Source of the DNA: Siderastrea siderea
Lineage: Eukaryota; Cnidaria; Anthozoa; Scleractinia; Rhizangiidae
Assembly (NCBI GenBank): GCA_964030785.1
Contig: OZ034970.1
Location: 41,844,377-41,908,376 of the forward strand
DNA: 64,000 nt
Reading direction: 5' to 3'
The translations under genes and the position numbers were made by a program. The notes beneath the pieces are model-generated. The model saw only the letters and a list, made by a program, of their open reading frames with translations, did not search any database and was not told the DNA's origin. Positions 1 through 12,400 of this stretch are shown piece by piece (the first letter of the stretch is position 1; each line of letters starts with the position of its first letter).

Positions 1-1020
1 ACTCTGGCAACTAGAATACATGAAAAATTACCTTACCAATCAATCAATTTTCAGTCTTGAGGCTTTGATAGCCTACCTCTCCAGGATTGCGCATTTTGTA
101 AGACCCTTTCAAGTAACTTTCTTGGCAACAGGCCAAGAGATTAGTTTCTTTTAGAAACTGAGGAAGCACAGTCACTCTTCTACATATCTCGTTAATTCAT
201 ACGATCCGTATAAGCAAAGGCACGGTTGCTTTCGATTTCCTAGCGTTGCTATTGATCGTTGAAACTAAAGAAAATGTATGGAAACAGGCGAATTAAAGAT
301 GTCTTAGTTTGTAATACAGTCAAACCTCCCTGTGCGACCACCTGTCGTAAGCGACCACTTTTCCAAAATACCAATTTTTCTCAGTGAAATCACCGTAGTT
401 GGAACATTCCCTAGACGACCACCTCTTGCAACATGTGATCCCATCTCAGAAAAGCACCGTACAACCTTAATATGACTTACTTGTTAATGTAATGTACGTT
501 GCGATCCTCGTTCTCCCCTAAAGATACTACACTTCATTTTGGTCATAAGTTTATTTGTGCATGAATTAAAGAAAATTAACCTCCGATCAAAATAAAAATT
601 TTGACCTCCTGTGCGCTGACCTCTCGTCTTAAACGACCACTTGACATTTTGGGTAGTTGCTTACTGGAGGTCCAACTGTAGTATGAATGCCACATCTACC
701 TTCTAAGACTCGTCCATTGTAATCAGAAATTATTCGGGAAAGTCGGTTTTTTAGCGATGACCCTGTCACGGTAGTACCGGGGACTAGATTGTTATTAATG
801 TAGCTTGTACTTCATTATCTACTACTGGTTAAAAAGCATGTTTTAAAGAAAGGCAATTTTTAAATTTGGCGGTTTTCTTGAGTAAGACTAATCGTTCGAT
901 GAGGCTTAGCATTCCCAGAGCTTCCTGTTATAGATATATAAAACTTTGATAGCTTTTAAGTGTCACGATTTTTGTCCTTTTTTCTTCGTATTTTTTTAAC
1001 GCCGTTATTGTTATGCACTT

Positions 1021-1055
<35 letters not shown>

Positions 1056-2884
1056 CAACATTTAAACAGAGATGCCCAGTTCAGCATACGCTGGTTTTGT
1101 GTAGTTATAGTCTCTGTTTTTTGTAAAACATAAACAACAAGTAGTTTTCTCGTTCGTTCTTAAGGTGAATATGCTAAACAATTCACACAGATGAAGTCCG
1201 TATATTAGTTTGATGTTTATTCAGGGTTTCCATGGCAATTCAAACAATAAAGTCCGTTGCTTTGCGATCTGAATTAAGCCATTTGTAAGACACTCAAACA
1301 TCAAAGTGTCAATATCTTTTCTATTTTTTTTTTCAGTGCGGTGTACTTTTAGAAAGTAAATGTGTCTCTTTTTAGATCATAAATAACAAGCAGAGTTGTC
1401 TTTCGTTCTTTTAAAAGGTGAATGTGTTAAACAATTCACTCAGCTGAAGTACGTAGTTATAGAAAGTGGCTTTATGATAATGTTAGTTTAATAATGTTTG
1501 TTCACGGTTGCTATGGCAATACGACCTTAGCCTTCGTTTCATTCCGATCTAAATATACCACATCTCCTACGTTTCAAGCTTCAAAGTGCCTGTCAGTTTT
1601 TTTTTTCTATTTCTTGGCTTTCTGAACGCGGTTGTTGCGGTTGTCGCCTTTTTAAATATCATAAATAACAAGTAGTTTTGTCTTTCTTGTTTTTAAAAGG
1701 TGAATCCTTCGTATGCTAATCAATGTACGTGCTGACGTACGAAGTTTTAAAAGCTGGCTTTACGATAATACTTGTTTAATATGGTTGCCCAAAGTTTCCG
1801 TGGCAATCTTAACATTAACCTTTGTTCCAGTCCGATCTAAATTATCCATAACTCTAACGTTTCGAGCTTTGTTCGTTTAATCATGATGTTTTACAAGTTT
1901 ACGTCGGCTGTTTTATACTAGATAGTAACAAGCGATTTTCTCTCCATTTTTTTCAATAATGTCATCTAAAGAATTAACATTTTGCAGCTGGGTGTTAGTT
2001 TCGGAGATAAAAATTGAAGAGGGCAACGACATTTCAAAAACAATACCAGAGGAATATTTACTGACGCAGCTGTCCTTTTATAAGACTTAATTCGTTACCA
2101 CTGGCTGAACCTGACGGTAAATAGTTTTGAACTAAGGATGATTTAATATAGTATTTAAATTGGAGGTTTTGTTGAGCTAGCATCATGATACTCACTTAAT
2201 GAGACTAAATTACACTCTCATAGCTTCCAGTTACAGCTGGCGTTTTGTTAGCTAGCACTGGCGAGCCAACTTTTCATTCATTTGTCTACAAAACGCACTG
2301 AAGCGTTTGCGTGAGAACGTCAAACCTGGCCGGACTTTTAGGGTCACCCTCTTTCGAAGATAGGGTGAACCCTTTAACCACGACAACTTTTATTTTTCAT
2401 AAATTTGGCTCGTGTGTCCCGGACGACGTTTTGTGTGCCACGTGACACATATTTTCCTGTTTTAGGTTTTCAAAGCGACGATTTTAAGAAAATGTAAATA
2501 GAAAAAGTAAAATTCAAATAAACAGAGATACAGCAATCGACTCTTTCTCATATAAACGTAACGCTTCATAACGTTGTCTCGGGAAGCCGGAGCAACTTTC
2601 CCCTATATAAACAGGGCCAAATGACATTTAAATTACTTTAAATTAGTAGTCTTCTTAATTTAGTAAAATCGCTAAATGAGACTTATACTAATAGTACTCT
2701 TAGAGCTTCCTTTTGTTAACGCAAGTAAAATTATTCATAGCCTCAAAGTCTGAAGGGTTTTCTTTACTCCTTTCTTTTTCACACGATTATTACAGCATAC
2801 GCTGGGGAAGTTGTTATCTTTTTAAAGACATAAAACAAGCATTGTGTTTCGTGATAGGGGAGCTTTTTGTACAAGCATTTTGTT
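1..2884. repeat. Long direct repeat, copy A
   Basis: This stretch is repeated almost base for base at 61117-64000 with a constant overall offset of 61,116. I saw only scattered substitutions and a few balancing length changes, such as in the ATTT run near 1020-1055. The match begins at the first base of the window, inside sequence that at 61117 is the 3' part of a SINE, so the repeat probably extends upstream of the window. No gene is recognisable inside it. Confidence 0.95.
1120..1900. repeat. Degenerate tandem repeat, about 280 bp period
   Basis: Three diverged units start near 1130, 1378 and 1658. Each contains an ATAAATAACAAG-like start, a GTTTTCTC/GTCTTTC stretch, AAGGTGAAT, a CAATTCAC-like block, GGCTTTA, and a TTGCYATGGCAAT-like block ending in a GATCTAAAT segment. 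Weaker copies recur at about 4048 and 4430. The units look like an old local amplification. No coding potential is seen. Confidence 0.6.
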
Positions 2885-4560
2885 TCGTGATAGTTGATTT
2901 CAGGTAGTTTTCTCTGACAAATCATCATTTTTTACTGGGAAACGCAGAGGGTGCAGTAACAACACATTTTGTCAAAAGTAAGTGCAAATTTCACCGAAGT
3001 ATATTTATTTTCATGATAGTTGCAGCCTTTTAACTGACAAATTTTTGTGAAGCGATATTGCTACCCATTACTCAGCCCCCGTGGGGGCACTCAACAAAGT
3101 GTTATACGGGGAGGCTCCGCCGCAATGTTCAACCCCTTACCTGGGGAATGTGGCAAGGCTCTAGACATACTGACAATGACAAAGTTCATCCCAAAATTGG
3201 GTCCGTACCCGTGTAAACATGGTGCAGTTCAAACACATTTTATCATGTACACGAGTAATATTTTGGTGTGGGTCGGACCCACTTGTTTGCACTACATTTT
3301 GAACCAATGTCGTCAGTGACGTAATCAGTTAATGTAGGAGCCTAAAAGATCGTGGATAATGTCGTATTTTTGATGGCTGGTAGCTGATGGCTGTCTCACG
3401 TCTGTAAACCCCCCCCCCCCGGGGGGGGTAGCCTGTGACTTTTGGGGAGAGTGTTTGCCGCTCGGATTCTGAGATCCTTACCCTATCAGCGACACCTACC
3501 CATACAACTTATAAATAGAAGTCCCTCCCCCAGACTGTGAAGTGTTTGGATTCGATCTCGAGCAACTAGGGGCTATTCAATCGTGCTGGACAGTATAAAA
3601 CGACAACTTTTTACACTGGGTAATAACGTACGAATAATTTTCTCTTCAGTGTTTTTCCAATAATGTCGACTAAACAATTAAATTTCGCAGCTGGGTGTTG
3701 GTTGAGCAACACCCAGACATGGCTGGGGTTTGATTCGCTAAAACTCGCTACTGAACTAACTTCAAAGAGTTCTTAACTAAGGACCTTCCTATTTTTAGTT
3801 TCTATCTATCTATCTATCTGTCTATCATCTATCTGCCTTTATATGTAAATTGGCGGTTCTCTTTAGTCAACATAATCGCTAAATAAGACTAAATTAAAGT
3901 CTTAGAGTTTCCTGTTTAAATATAAACACACGTCAAAATATTCATAGCTTCAAACTCTCAAAATTTTTTTCTTTTCTTTTCTTTTTTAATGTGTTATTAC
4001 AGTATTTTTTCGGCAAGTTGGTGTCATCTTTTTTTTAAATCATAAAGAACAAGTACTTTTCTCTTTTGTTTTCAAGTTGATTCAGTGCTAAACAATTTGC
4101 GCAGGTGGGTACTGTATTATGTCATCAGAGTAACATCCTTATTCAACTTAATTAAACCACAAAAGGAAAGCAATAATGTTTTAACAATTATCGCCAGTGC
4201 AATATAGAATTCTGTCAACACTCATCGAAAAATAAGACTAGTCCATTCCGTCGGACTTTAAAATGAGAGGAAAAATCACCAATTATTACTGAGAAATGCA
4301 GAATATGCAGTAACAAAATATTTTGACAAAAGCAAGTACAAGATTCATCGAAGTTTATTTTATTGTTGTGATAGTTGCAGTCTTTTAGCTTACAGTATTA
4401 TTACAATACGATGTTTATTTAAAGTCTTAACTTTTAAAAGGTGGCTTTCTAAAGGCTTATTATGTTTTTCCACGGTTTCTATGGCAATTCAGAAATAACA
4501 TATCCCATTCCATTCTGATGTAAATTAAACACAGCTCTAAAGTTTTAAAAGTATTCTGGC
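2885..4560. repeat. Old repeat-rich DNA without genes
   Basis: This is AT-rich DNA with no recognisable gene. A block at 2925-3040 (ACTGGGAAACGCAGAG, GTGCAGTAAC, ATTTTGTCAAAAG, ATAGTTGCAG) recurs in diverged form at 4288-4400. A C/G homopolymer palindrome lies near 3408-3428 and a TCTA/TCTG microsatellite near 3800-3835. Short open frames here have no family resemblance. Confidence 0.5.
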
Positions 4561-4949
4561 GAATTAATAATTGTCACGTTTGTGAAGTTCGCGCTGGGGT
4601 CATCACTTTTAAACTTAATGAATTTCAACAAGTGTACTCTTATGTTTCTAACTTTTGAACAAATTTCAGTTGGGTGTTGGTTTTGTAAAACATTGTCACA
4701 AATGTAGCTCGATTAATTTGCTATCGAAGAAATTAAAGGAGAGCAATTACGTTTTGAAGACAATACGCCAGGAATATAAAATTAACGGCGCTGACGTTTG
4801 TATAGAAGCTGTAATTGGCTCACACTGACATTAAATGGTTTTTAGAGACATTAGAAAATTTAAAAATTGCTTGTAAATGGTGGTTTTCACGAATTAGTAC
4901 ATTATTAATTGCTAGGAAAGAGAAGACCCTCTCAGAGATTCTAGTTGTT

Positions 4950-5750
4950 ATCTTGGCAACTTGTCAGCCATGTTTTCTCCCTTATTCCGCTGGTTTCTCT
5001 TCTTCATGTGGTCTGCGGTTTTACGGGAAGCAGCCCGTGCACAAGGTTAGATTCGCTATAAATATTTATTTAAGGCTTTTCCTGTAGTTGTTTTTCAGTT
5101 AACGTCATTTTTATAAACTTAGAGACAACGGTTGCACCACATATCACCAAAAAAAAAAAGAATAAAAAAACTGCATCTCCCCTTTATTTTGTTAAAATTC
5201 TATTTATCCTCTCTGGCCGCAACATACATGTCTTAGAATCGTTCAATTTAAGTAGACTTAAACGTAGAAGTGGAATGCGGCCCTTAAACTATATATTTCA
5301 GTTTCGGAAGTTTAAGCCTTCAGCTCGAACATCATCATATAAGAAGTACCAAAAAGAGACAGAAGTCATAAAACAGTTAAGACCCTTAACACCCTTCACA
5401 CTTGTTTTTGTCTACGTACAGTTTCCAAGCCAATTAAAATAATTTTGTTTTAGAGTGATCTAACTCCTGTCGTTAGGTTTCGTTTTTGCTAGTGGTTTCG
5501 AAAATTTTAAGATCACTGTTCTTTTGCAACAAATTATGCGAGCCATTCGGGGTATCGCCTAACATGTTATCGTTTTAATTCTTTAGTTTCTGTTTTATGT
5601 TTTCAATACTTCAATTTATCGTTATTTTTTCCATCTGAATTTCTTCGATATTCTTTAAGCTATTAAAAAATAGAAAAACATTCTCCTCGATTCAGTATTT
5701 TCCAAAGTGTTTTTGACGGAGGATTGGGGACAAAATTTTCTGAACTCTAT
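4950..5750 (+). repeat. Diverged direct repeat unit 1
   Basis: This unit is matched by 5966-6760 about 1.0 kb downstream. Shared landmarks in order are TTGGCAACTTGTCAGCCATG, TTCTCTTCTTC, GGGAAGCAGCCCGTG, TTATTTAAGG, ATTCTATTTATCC, TACATGTCTTA, AAGAAGTACCAAAAAGA and ACACCCTTCACACTTGTTTT. It is probably an old tandem duplication of a non-coding unit. Confidence 0.7.
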
Positions 5751-5965
5751 TTGAAAAGTTAAGCAGCAGGCGGACGCTGCTTTATCGCTCAAACTATTAT
5801 CGTCTGGTTAATTTTGCCGATTAATTTGTTAACGGCCACAAAAATAAACTGGGAACCAAAGTGCTTCAGAGTAAAATTTTTACGCAATGCTACGGGAATA
5901 TATGTTGATAAAACTCACACCGATGGGTTTCCATTTTTACATTGCCGTTGGAATAACACTTGTCA

Positions 5966-6760
5966 TATTGGCAACTTGTCAGCCATGTTTTCTCCTTTAT
6001 TCTGCTGGTTTCTCTTCTTCGTGTTGTCGCCGGTTATACGGGAAGCAGCCCGTGTGCATGGTTGGTTTCGCTTTAAATAATTATTTAAGGAGTTTCCTGT
6101 TGTTGTGTTAACGCCTTTTTTATAAAGCGAGAGACATCGGACGCACCACAAAGACCACAAATAATCTGCATGTCTCCATTATTTTGTTACAAATTCTATT
6201 TATCCATTCTGGCCGCCAAGAAAAACCAGCCATACATGTCTTAACTCACACAATATATCAAGTAAAAGAAAACTAAAATAAAGAAGTGGATTACGGCCTT
6301 TATACGATATATTCTACGTCTTCACCTTGAACATAAGAAGTACCAAAAAGAATACATTTTTAGGGGCTCTTCGAGAGAAGTATTGGAATAGTTGAGATTA
6401 GGACATTAGTGTAAGAAAACACCCTTCACACTTGTTTTTGACTACTGTAAAACGATTCCGTTTTAGACCTATCTAACCATTGTTGTTACGTTTAATTTTC
6501 GCTTGGTTTTGAAAAGTTAATTAAGATCAGCCTCCTTTTGAAACAATTTATGCTAGCCGTTCAGTGTGTATCGATCAACTTGCTATTGCTTTAATTCTTT
6601 ATATTCTGTTTTAAATTTTCAACACTTTAATTTATTATACTTCATTTGTATCGTCTGAAATTTTTTGACATACTCACACCTCCGTATTTCAGACGTTTTC
6701 TTGACGGAGGCCGAGGGATGAAAGTTACTAATGAAATGTTGAGCAACAGACGCTCTAAGT
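5966..6760 (+). repeat. Diverged direct repeat unit 2
   Basis: This is the second copy of the unit at 4950-5750, with the same ordered landmarks and numerous substitutions and small indels. Overlapping short open frames on both strands are products of the repeat and resemble no known protein. Confidence 0.7.
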
Positions 6761-7019
6761 TTTAAAAGATAGCTTTTGATCATAAGATAGTGTTTTTCAA
6801 CATTTGCCATTTAAATTCAAACAAATTTATAGTTACAATTTTGTGCCATACCGTGGACAGTTGTAAAATCATCCATGGAGGGCTTTAAAGTCTTGCAACC
6901 GTATTTTTCTTTTATTACCCGCATCATAAACTCAGGAAAAAGTAGTTTTTTTCTGAGTAAAAATCGACGAGTAACCAGGGTTAAACATATTAAAAATCTC
7001 AAAATTTGTAAAAACTGAG

Positions 7020-7850
7020 CTTGTGGATGACAGTTTCGTCATCATCAAGAAAGACTTTGTCTTAGCCTTCCTTGAGACTCTGAATTCCATTGACTCTAAG
7101 ATTTCTTTCACCATCGAAACTGAGGAAAATAGCCAAATCGCCTTTCTAGACACTCGTCAACAGGAACAACGGTGTCATCTATTGACGTGTATCGAAAACC
7201 AACACACACCGATAGATATTTGGATTACAATTCACATCACGAGAAAAAACACAACGCTAGCCTCCACCCTCTCAAAACGTGCATCCAACCTTCCGAGGAC
7301 AACAGGTGGAAATTTTTAAGAAATCAAACATGTAACGGACGCTTTAAAGGCCAATGGCTTCCCTTCATCGGTCATCTCTAATATTCTGAAAAAGAAACAT
7401 CCCACAGAGACAATTCCCACACCTGAAGAATTAGTCGGTATGTACTTCAAGTGGGCCAAGCCATCAAATACACGTTTTGATTTCGCTTGTATTCCTTACA
7501 TCAGTGGCCTCACCGAACCACTCACAAGACTGCTTCGTAACAATGGAATTAGAGTCGTCACTAAACCTCACAGAACCTTACAACAATAATTTTCTTTGCC
7601 AAAATTCAGGCCACCCACTGATCGGCAAACCAATGTTGTCTTTAAGTTCCCTTGTAATGATTGTTCGTAGGAATACAGCGGTGAAACTGGAAAATGCTTC
7701 TTTAACTCAAAAAAAAAAAAAACATGTCAGAAACGTCAAGAGTTGTTCGAAAGGAACTAACATTGCAAACCATGCTTGGACGAACAATCATTTAATCGAC
7801 TTTGAAAATGCAAGAGTAATTGACTATCGCGTGCGAAAAAACCCTTGAAC
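7020..7850 (+). pseudogene. Penelope-like retroelement fragment (RT C-terminus plus GIY-YIG remnant)
   Basis: Translation of 7023-7319 begins at the catalytic V-D-D of a reverse transcriptase palm motif and continues with ISFTIETEENSQIAFLDT, as in the RT of Penelope-like elements. After a frameshift near 7170 the frame gives VYRKPTHTDRYLDYNSHH, another hallmark of this class. The frame at 7477-7848 carries HVRNVKSCSKGTNIANHAW followed by DFENARVID, typical of the C-terminal end of the GIY-YIG endonuclease module. The 5' half of the RT is missing, the frame is broken several times and an A-run interrupts the 3' part near 7711. It is a dead 5'-truncated copy. Confidence 0.7.
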
Positions 7851-8235
7851 TCCTTGAGTCATGGAACACTGTCACGACAACTGAAGTAGAAAATAACTCC
7901 GAGCCGTTGCCTAGGCAATATTCCATTCTTTTAAGACATTCAACATTTTTTAAATTAACATGAAGATAGTTAGTCGAGGGACTGGTTATGAAACTCGGCA
8001 GAGTTCAAAATCGATAACAAAGGAGGTATAATTTATGTTGGACATACCATGACCGTGCACAATCTTTTGTTTTTTCGATAACACTGTATGGCTGAATAAC
8101 TTAGGGCAGCAATTCTATTGGTCTGTTGTTCGAGCATATTTCAAAAGCTATTGCGGTTGTACACGGGCAAGGCCGAAAACGATAATAAAATCTCGAACAA
8201 AGAAATTCAGCAGGTTTCATAACCATTGCGCTTTA
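7851..8235. other. Intergenic, nothing recognised
   Basis: This is AT-rich DNA between the Penelope-like fragment and the TTAA-flanked element. I see no gene, RNA or clear repeat here. Confidence 0.5.
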
Positions 8236-10382
8236 TTAAAGTGCACCTAACCCCAAATTTTTTTTCCCCGTCAAATAAATTCTGTTATCATTTGGAGTAT
8301 TTCGTCACAAAAAGTTTTTGATTTGGTTTAATCCTTGATTTTCTGTGCGCAGTTGAAGTACGGAAAATCGGCGAAAATAGACACCATTTTGGTTCAGGGT
8401 CGAGCAGTGAGGGCATGGGACTAGTCACGTTGTGACGTCAAATCAATAACTCGCAGTCTCCCGCTATCTCCATCGGAACTATATTTCTCTTGAGCTCTCG
8501 AAGATGTACGGAAAACTCAGTATCGACCGTTCGTATTGCTCCGAGACATAGTAACCAAAGAAACGAATCACAAGACGTATCACTACATAATACAGCATTT
8601 TTTGACGACGAGTTACCGGAGGTGAAGAGACGAAATGAATGGATTTTGTAAAGCAATAGTGAGCAAAGCGACAGCCTTCCAAGCACTCAGTCGACGGACT
8701 CGATACCACGCTCGATGCATTTTAAACAAAGATTTGTTGTCGCAGAAGAGGGTATCCGATCAAACGATAGCTTTTTGTGTATTTCCAATGATTCAACGGC
8801 CGATTCACCACAGAATACCTTGCCACATGAACTATTTTTTGTGGAGCCCTCTACGCGATACGCGGTATGTAGAAAATAATTACCTTTGCGAATTATTCAA
8901 GTTGGCTACACGCGCTAAATAATTACATGTAAGGGGTGGCCAAAACAGCCTAGAGTTTAAAGTTAAATATCGTATTTATAGAAAGTCCTCCTTCAGCAGA
9001 ACCGAACGCGCTTTCTCCACAATAACAAACCATTGCCATTATTCCTTATTCTACTCTATGAACGTGCCTCGCTATCCCTCGCCATAAGAATTTTATCTTG
9101 AGTCATTTTAAATCACTCGAGCATAACAAAGTATTACTGTGCAGAGATCCCTTGTTCATACCCTCCGTTGAAGTAGACTGCAAGCAGTCTCTTTCTTCTT
9201 TTATTAACATTTCTTTGTGTGAAAAAAGGCCGCAAGAAGATCGAAGTGCGAGCGATGAGCGGCGAAGCCTCGAGTCGCGAGTCAAGAAGCGAGGGCTGGT
9301 TGATTTACATAATTTGTACATTTCAGCTCACGCGTAGGATCTGAGGAAACTGCTCGTACGTTGAAGCAAGAAAAACTGTTGGTAAGATCATCTCAGTTGA
9401 ACCGATACTAACAAACTCTCGTGCTTATAATCTCATCAATTACCTTCCTGATTCACTAGTGTTATAAATTGTTGTTATTGTTAATGCTGGCTACAGAAAC
9501 GGCCAAGACGTAAGTAATATCGCAGTTTCCACATTTACCTCTATGTAAAATAAATAAATGAAGAAAGGAATGCTTTATTAAAATCTTCATTTCTATAAGA
9601 GATTCCCTCTGCTTGAATATAAATCTCAAATGCGAGAAGCGGAGAGCAGGAAAGCCAAGACCGAACGTGCGAAATAAAGTGTAAACACTCACGGGCGAAG
9701 CTCATCATTCCGGCTTCTTCACGGCCCTCCAAGGCCAATCGTTGCTTTATTTGCTGTTCCAGTTCTCAGTTTGCCTTTATTTCCTTTCTGAATTGAGCGA
9801 TTCATTCTTCGTTGGTTAGCGGGTTATTAGCAGATATGGCCAGGACGGCACCTTCTTCATCATTTGACGGTGTACTGTCGACTTTGTGTTCCGCATCTAT
9901 CTCGTATTCAGAGCTAAAATTCATCTACAAATCAGCAGAATCCGCGTAGCTCGTCTCAGTATCTGCTTTGGATTACAACATTGGAATTTTAGTTATACTA
10001 TGACTTTGTTCGAATTAGCTAGAAGGTCAGAAGGCTTCGATCAACAAATAAAGTCAGAGAAACACAGCTAAAAACTAAGCTGCGTGGAATTCTTGGTTCT
10101 TGATCTGACGTCACAACTACGGCTCGCCCCAGGTTCCTCTTACTCGGACTTGAACTAAATTTTTGTTGAATTTAACAGGGCACAGAAAATCGAGAATTTA
10201 ACCAAATCAAAAAATTTTTGCGAAGAAATGTTCCAGATGATAACAGAATTTATTATTCAACTGCATTCAGTAGAGTACAAATAACACCCAAAACGAGTAC
10301 AAATATCCCACGGTATTTGTACTCCAGAAGACCGGTTTGACAGGTTTTCTACAAATGCCACGTCAGGCTTTAGGCTTACAAG

Positions 10383-10785
10383 GTGAACGATGAAAAAATG
10401 GCCGAAACGCTCGTTTTTCCCGAAGAAAACAATGAATGCTTACCAAATTTTGAGGTTTTTAACGAAAACGAGTTCCTAGAGACAAGCAATGACCTAGACG
10501 ACAGTGAAATTTCTTTATTAATTGAAGAAAATCGAAATGTATTAAAATACAACAGAAAATACAAAAACTGACCTCAAGTCCGTTAAAGAAACAAGGGCCA
10601 TTGAAGAAATTCCCGCCGAGGAACTTAACAACCTTTTATGTCATTTGTTTGTCAAAGTCAGGAAACGGAACCCATCATTTCTCAGGAGCTGTCTTCAACA
10701 AATGCACAATTGTTGTCGGTCAGAAATCTCCACCGCTATCTCTTCCAAAACGACCCGTGGTTAGTGATTCGGACGAAGATGACTG
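10383..10785 (+). pseudogene. Degenerate fragment resembling DUF3504/Crypton-type protein
   Basis: Two short frames (10383-10571 and 10601-10786), plus an intervening frame translating to TDLKSVKETR then AIEEIPAEELNNLLCHLF and VKVRKR, resemble the N-terminal region of the DUF3504/Crypton-derived proteins abundant in invertebrate genomes. In those, an I-E-E-I-P motif precedes an E-L-N/D-xx-L helix. The frame changes at least twice and no recombinase catalytic region follows. It lies in DNA inserted into the right end of the TTAA element. The family call is from memory of the motif and is tentative. Confidence 0.4.
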
Positions 10786-11167
10786 AGCTTGAAGTGCTGT
10801 TTAACTTTGTTTGACTTGACTTTCGAGTTCTGTTTGTTCTGTCGAGTTCTTTCTTTTCGTAGTTTTACTCGTTGACCAAGAACATTGTTGTTTATCTAAC
10901 TGTAAACCCGAAAATAATTCAGTTTTGCCTTGTTCCATCTTTGTTTTCGTTGCAAGTTTGAAATAAAATCCCGACGCTTCGCTCGATTGACACAGGTTTG
11001 ACAAGTTTTCGTTTTTGACCAATCAACAACAACCTCACGTCAAGCGCGCGAAACCTGACTCCGCTGGCGCGCTCACTCGCTGCTCAGAAGTCACGTTAGT
11101 TTGTTACGCAACTCAGGCAGTTTATAAACCACTTTTCCATTTTGTAGCTAAGTTGAATAATAAATCC

Positions 11168-11307
11168 CTTATTAGACGGTTTAGTGTGTAGTATCGTGGG
11201 ATATTTTTACTCGTCTCTTGTATTTTGACTCGCCCTACGGGCTCGCCAAAATACGGCGCGACTCGTAAAAATATCCCACGATACTACACACTAAACCGTC
11301 TAATAAG
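11168..11307. repeat. Perfect fold-back (inverted repeat)
   Basis: Arms 11168-11210 and 11265-11307 are exact reverse complements (43 nt). Inside them a second, imperfect palindrome is centred on CGCCCTACGGGC at about 11231-11242. The DNA could form a long cruciform. It sits just inside the right tip of the TTAA element and may be a MITE or a transposon end. Confidence 0.85.
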
Positions 11308-11354
11308 ATATATTTATTTAGCAGAAAAAAATTTAGGGGTTAGGTGCACTTTAA

Positions 11355-11905
11355 CTATGACATGAACATTTATTTTAATTCTAGGACGTTCATTGGCAAT
11401 ATAGTTCCATTCTTTTAAATTATCTCATTTTTAATCAACATTTTTTCTCGTTTTTGTCACTTTCTTTGTATAGATTTATTCTTTTACGTTTTCACACTTG
11501 TTACTGTATAAATTCTTACGTTCGCGCCATTTCTATCATTCGTCAAAGGCTACAGACTGGTAGCCGAAAGCTCAGTATTTACAAATTTTTTAACCAGAAA
11601 ACGTTTTAACGATTTTAAGAACATTCTATCAAAATTGCGCAGTTGCCTGTTGGTTAGAAGCATTGTTGTCTCGGTTGATTTTGCTCGATGAGCTTGCTAA
11701 CCTGGGGAAAACAAGTGTTTTACGCTATGTTAGAGATACATTAAAAAGATTTCAAAATTTTGGAAATACCTTCTTAATTGATGGTTTCCATCAGTTTGCA
11801 TAATTGCTACACAGCGAAACAAAACACTCGCCGATCTTTCAATTGAAAACGAACGAAATCATTCACTTAGCATGACTTAGGACCATCTACCATGTCTTCT
11901 CTTTT
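11355..11905. other. Intergenic left flank of the Polinton
   Basis: This is AT-rich DNA with no gene or recognisable element. It ends at the target-site duplication of the Polinton. Confidence 0.5.
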
Positions 11906-11911
11906 CCTCTG
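11906..11911. repeat. Target-site duplication, left (CCTCTG)
   Basis: This 6-bp direct repeat abuts the left TIR and is identical to 33554-33559. Six base pairs is the usual duplication made by Polinton integrases. Confidence 0.95.
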
Positions 11912-12366
11912 AGTAGTAAACTCCGCTCGTATGGCAGATTTCCTGGCTTCTGATTGGTCTAGAGCGATCACGTGACCAGAGGAACTTCCGGTGACGTCAT
12001 AAATCATTTCCGGTGGGGGAAACCGCTGACCAGGTGGAAAAAAAGGATCGTGGGCTCATACAACCGGAAGTCACGTGATTTTGAATGGGAAACCGCTGAC
12101 CAGTTGGAAAAATGGATCGTGGGCTCATACAACCGGAAGTCACGTGTTTTAGGATGGGAAACCGCTGGCGAGTGTGAAAAATGGATCGTGGGCTCAAGGG
12201 GAAGTAAAACCGCTGCGAAAACGCGGGCTCAAAGTCCAAAGTCCAATTTTGGGAACGGGGGTGGTCCTTGGAGTGAAAACCAAACAAAATGAATAAATCA
12301 CATTTTATTGCTTTGTTTACAATAACTGTGGTTTCCTTTGAGTTCCTCTTTGATAAGTGTTCCTTA
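11912..12366 (+). repeat. Polinton left terminal inverted repeat
   Basis: The first 369 bases match the reverse complement of 33183-33553 almost perfectly, apart from one extra A in an A-run and about one more indel at the inner edge. Homology continues at roughly 90 percent to about 12366 (against 33096). After a short unmatched stretch it resumes in coding sequence at 12401-12456. The minus-strand poly(A) signal AATAAA (complement of 12304-12309) serves the zinc-protein gene that ends at 12401. Confidence 0.95.
12021..12230. repeat. Three about 70-bp tandem repeats inside the left TIR
   Basis: Units start near 12021, 12091 and 12160. Each reads AACCGCTG(A/G)C..., then TGGAAAAA, GGATCGTGGGCTCA, CAACCGGAAGTCACGTG and a GGATGGGA-like end; the third is partial. 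The same array is mirrored at about 33235-33445. CCGGAAGT (ETS-type) and CACGTG (E-box) words recur in the units, so the array could be a protein-binding platform. The function is inferred only. Confidence 0.8.
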
Positions 12367-12400
12367 ATGTTCATTACAATCGACGATTTTGTTGGGGTTT

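Larger units (their letters stand above)
8240..11350. mobile_element. TTAA-flanked DNA transposon with nested insertions
   Basis: The ends are a near-perfect inverted repeat, AGTGCACCTAACCCC followed by an A/T run (8240-8265 and 11325-11350). TTAA lies directly outside each end (8236-8239 and 11351-11354), the target preference of piggyBac-type transposases. A second, longer inverted match (about 8275-8360 against 10170-10250, roughly 75-80 percent by eye) suggests extended subterminal repeats. The right one is separated from the tip by about 1 kb of inserted DNA. No transposase is visible, so this is non-autonomous or decayed. Assignment to piggyBac rests on TTAA alone. Confidence 0.6.

Noticed and set aside
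1..2884. LTR pair of a giant retroelement (1-2884 and 61117-64000)
   Set aside because: No primer-binding site, polypurine tract or TG...CA ends; the interior holds host genes, and the match runs off both window edges.
3047..3319. 90-codon open frame
   Set aside because: It starts at a non-ATG codon in repeat-rich DNA and resembles no protein family.
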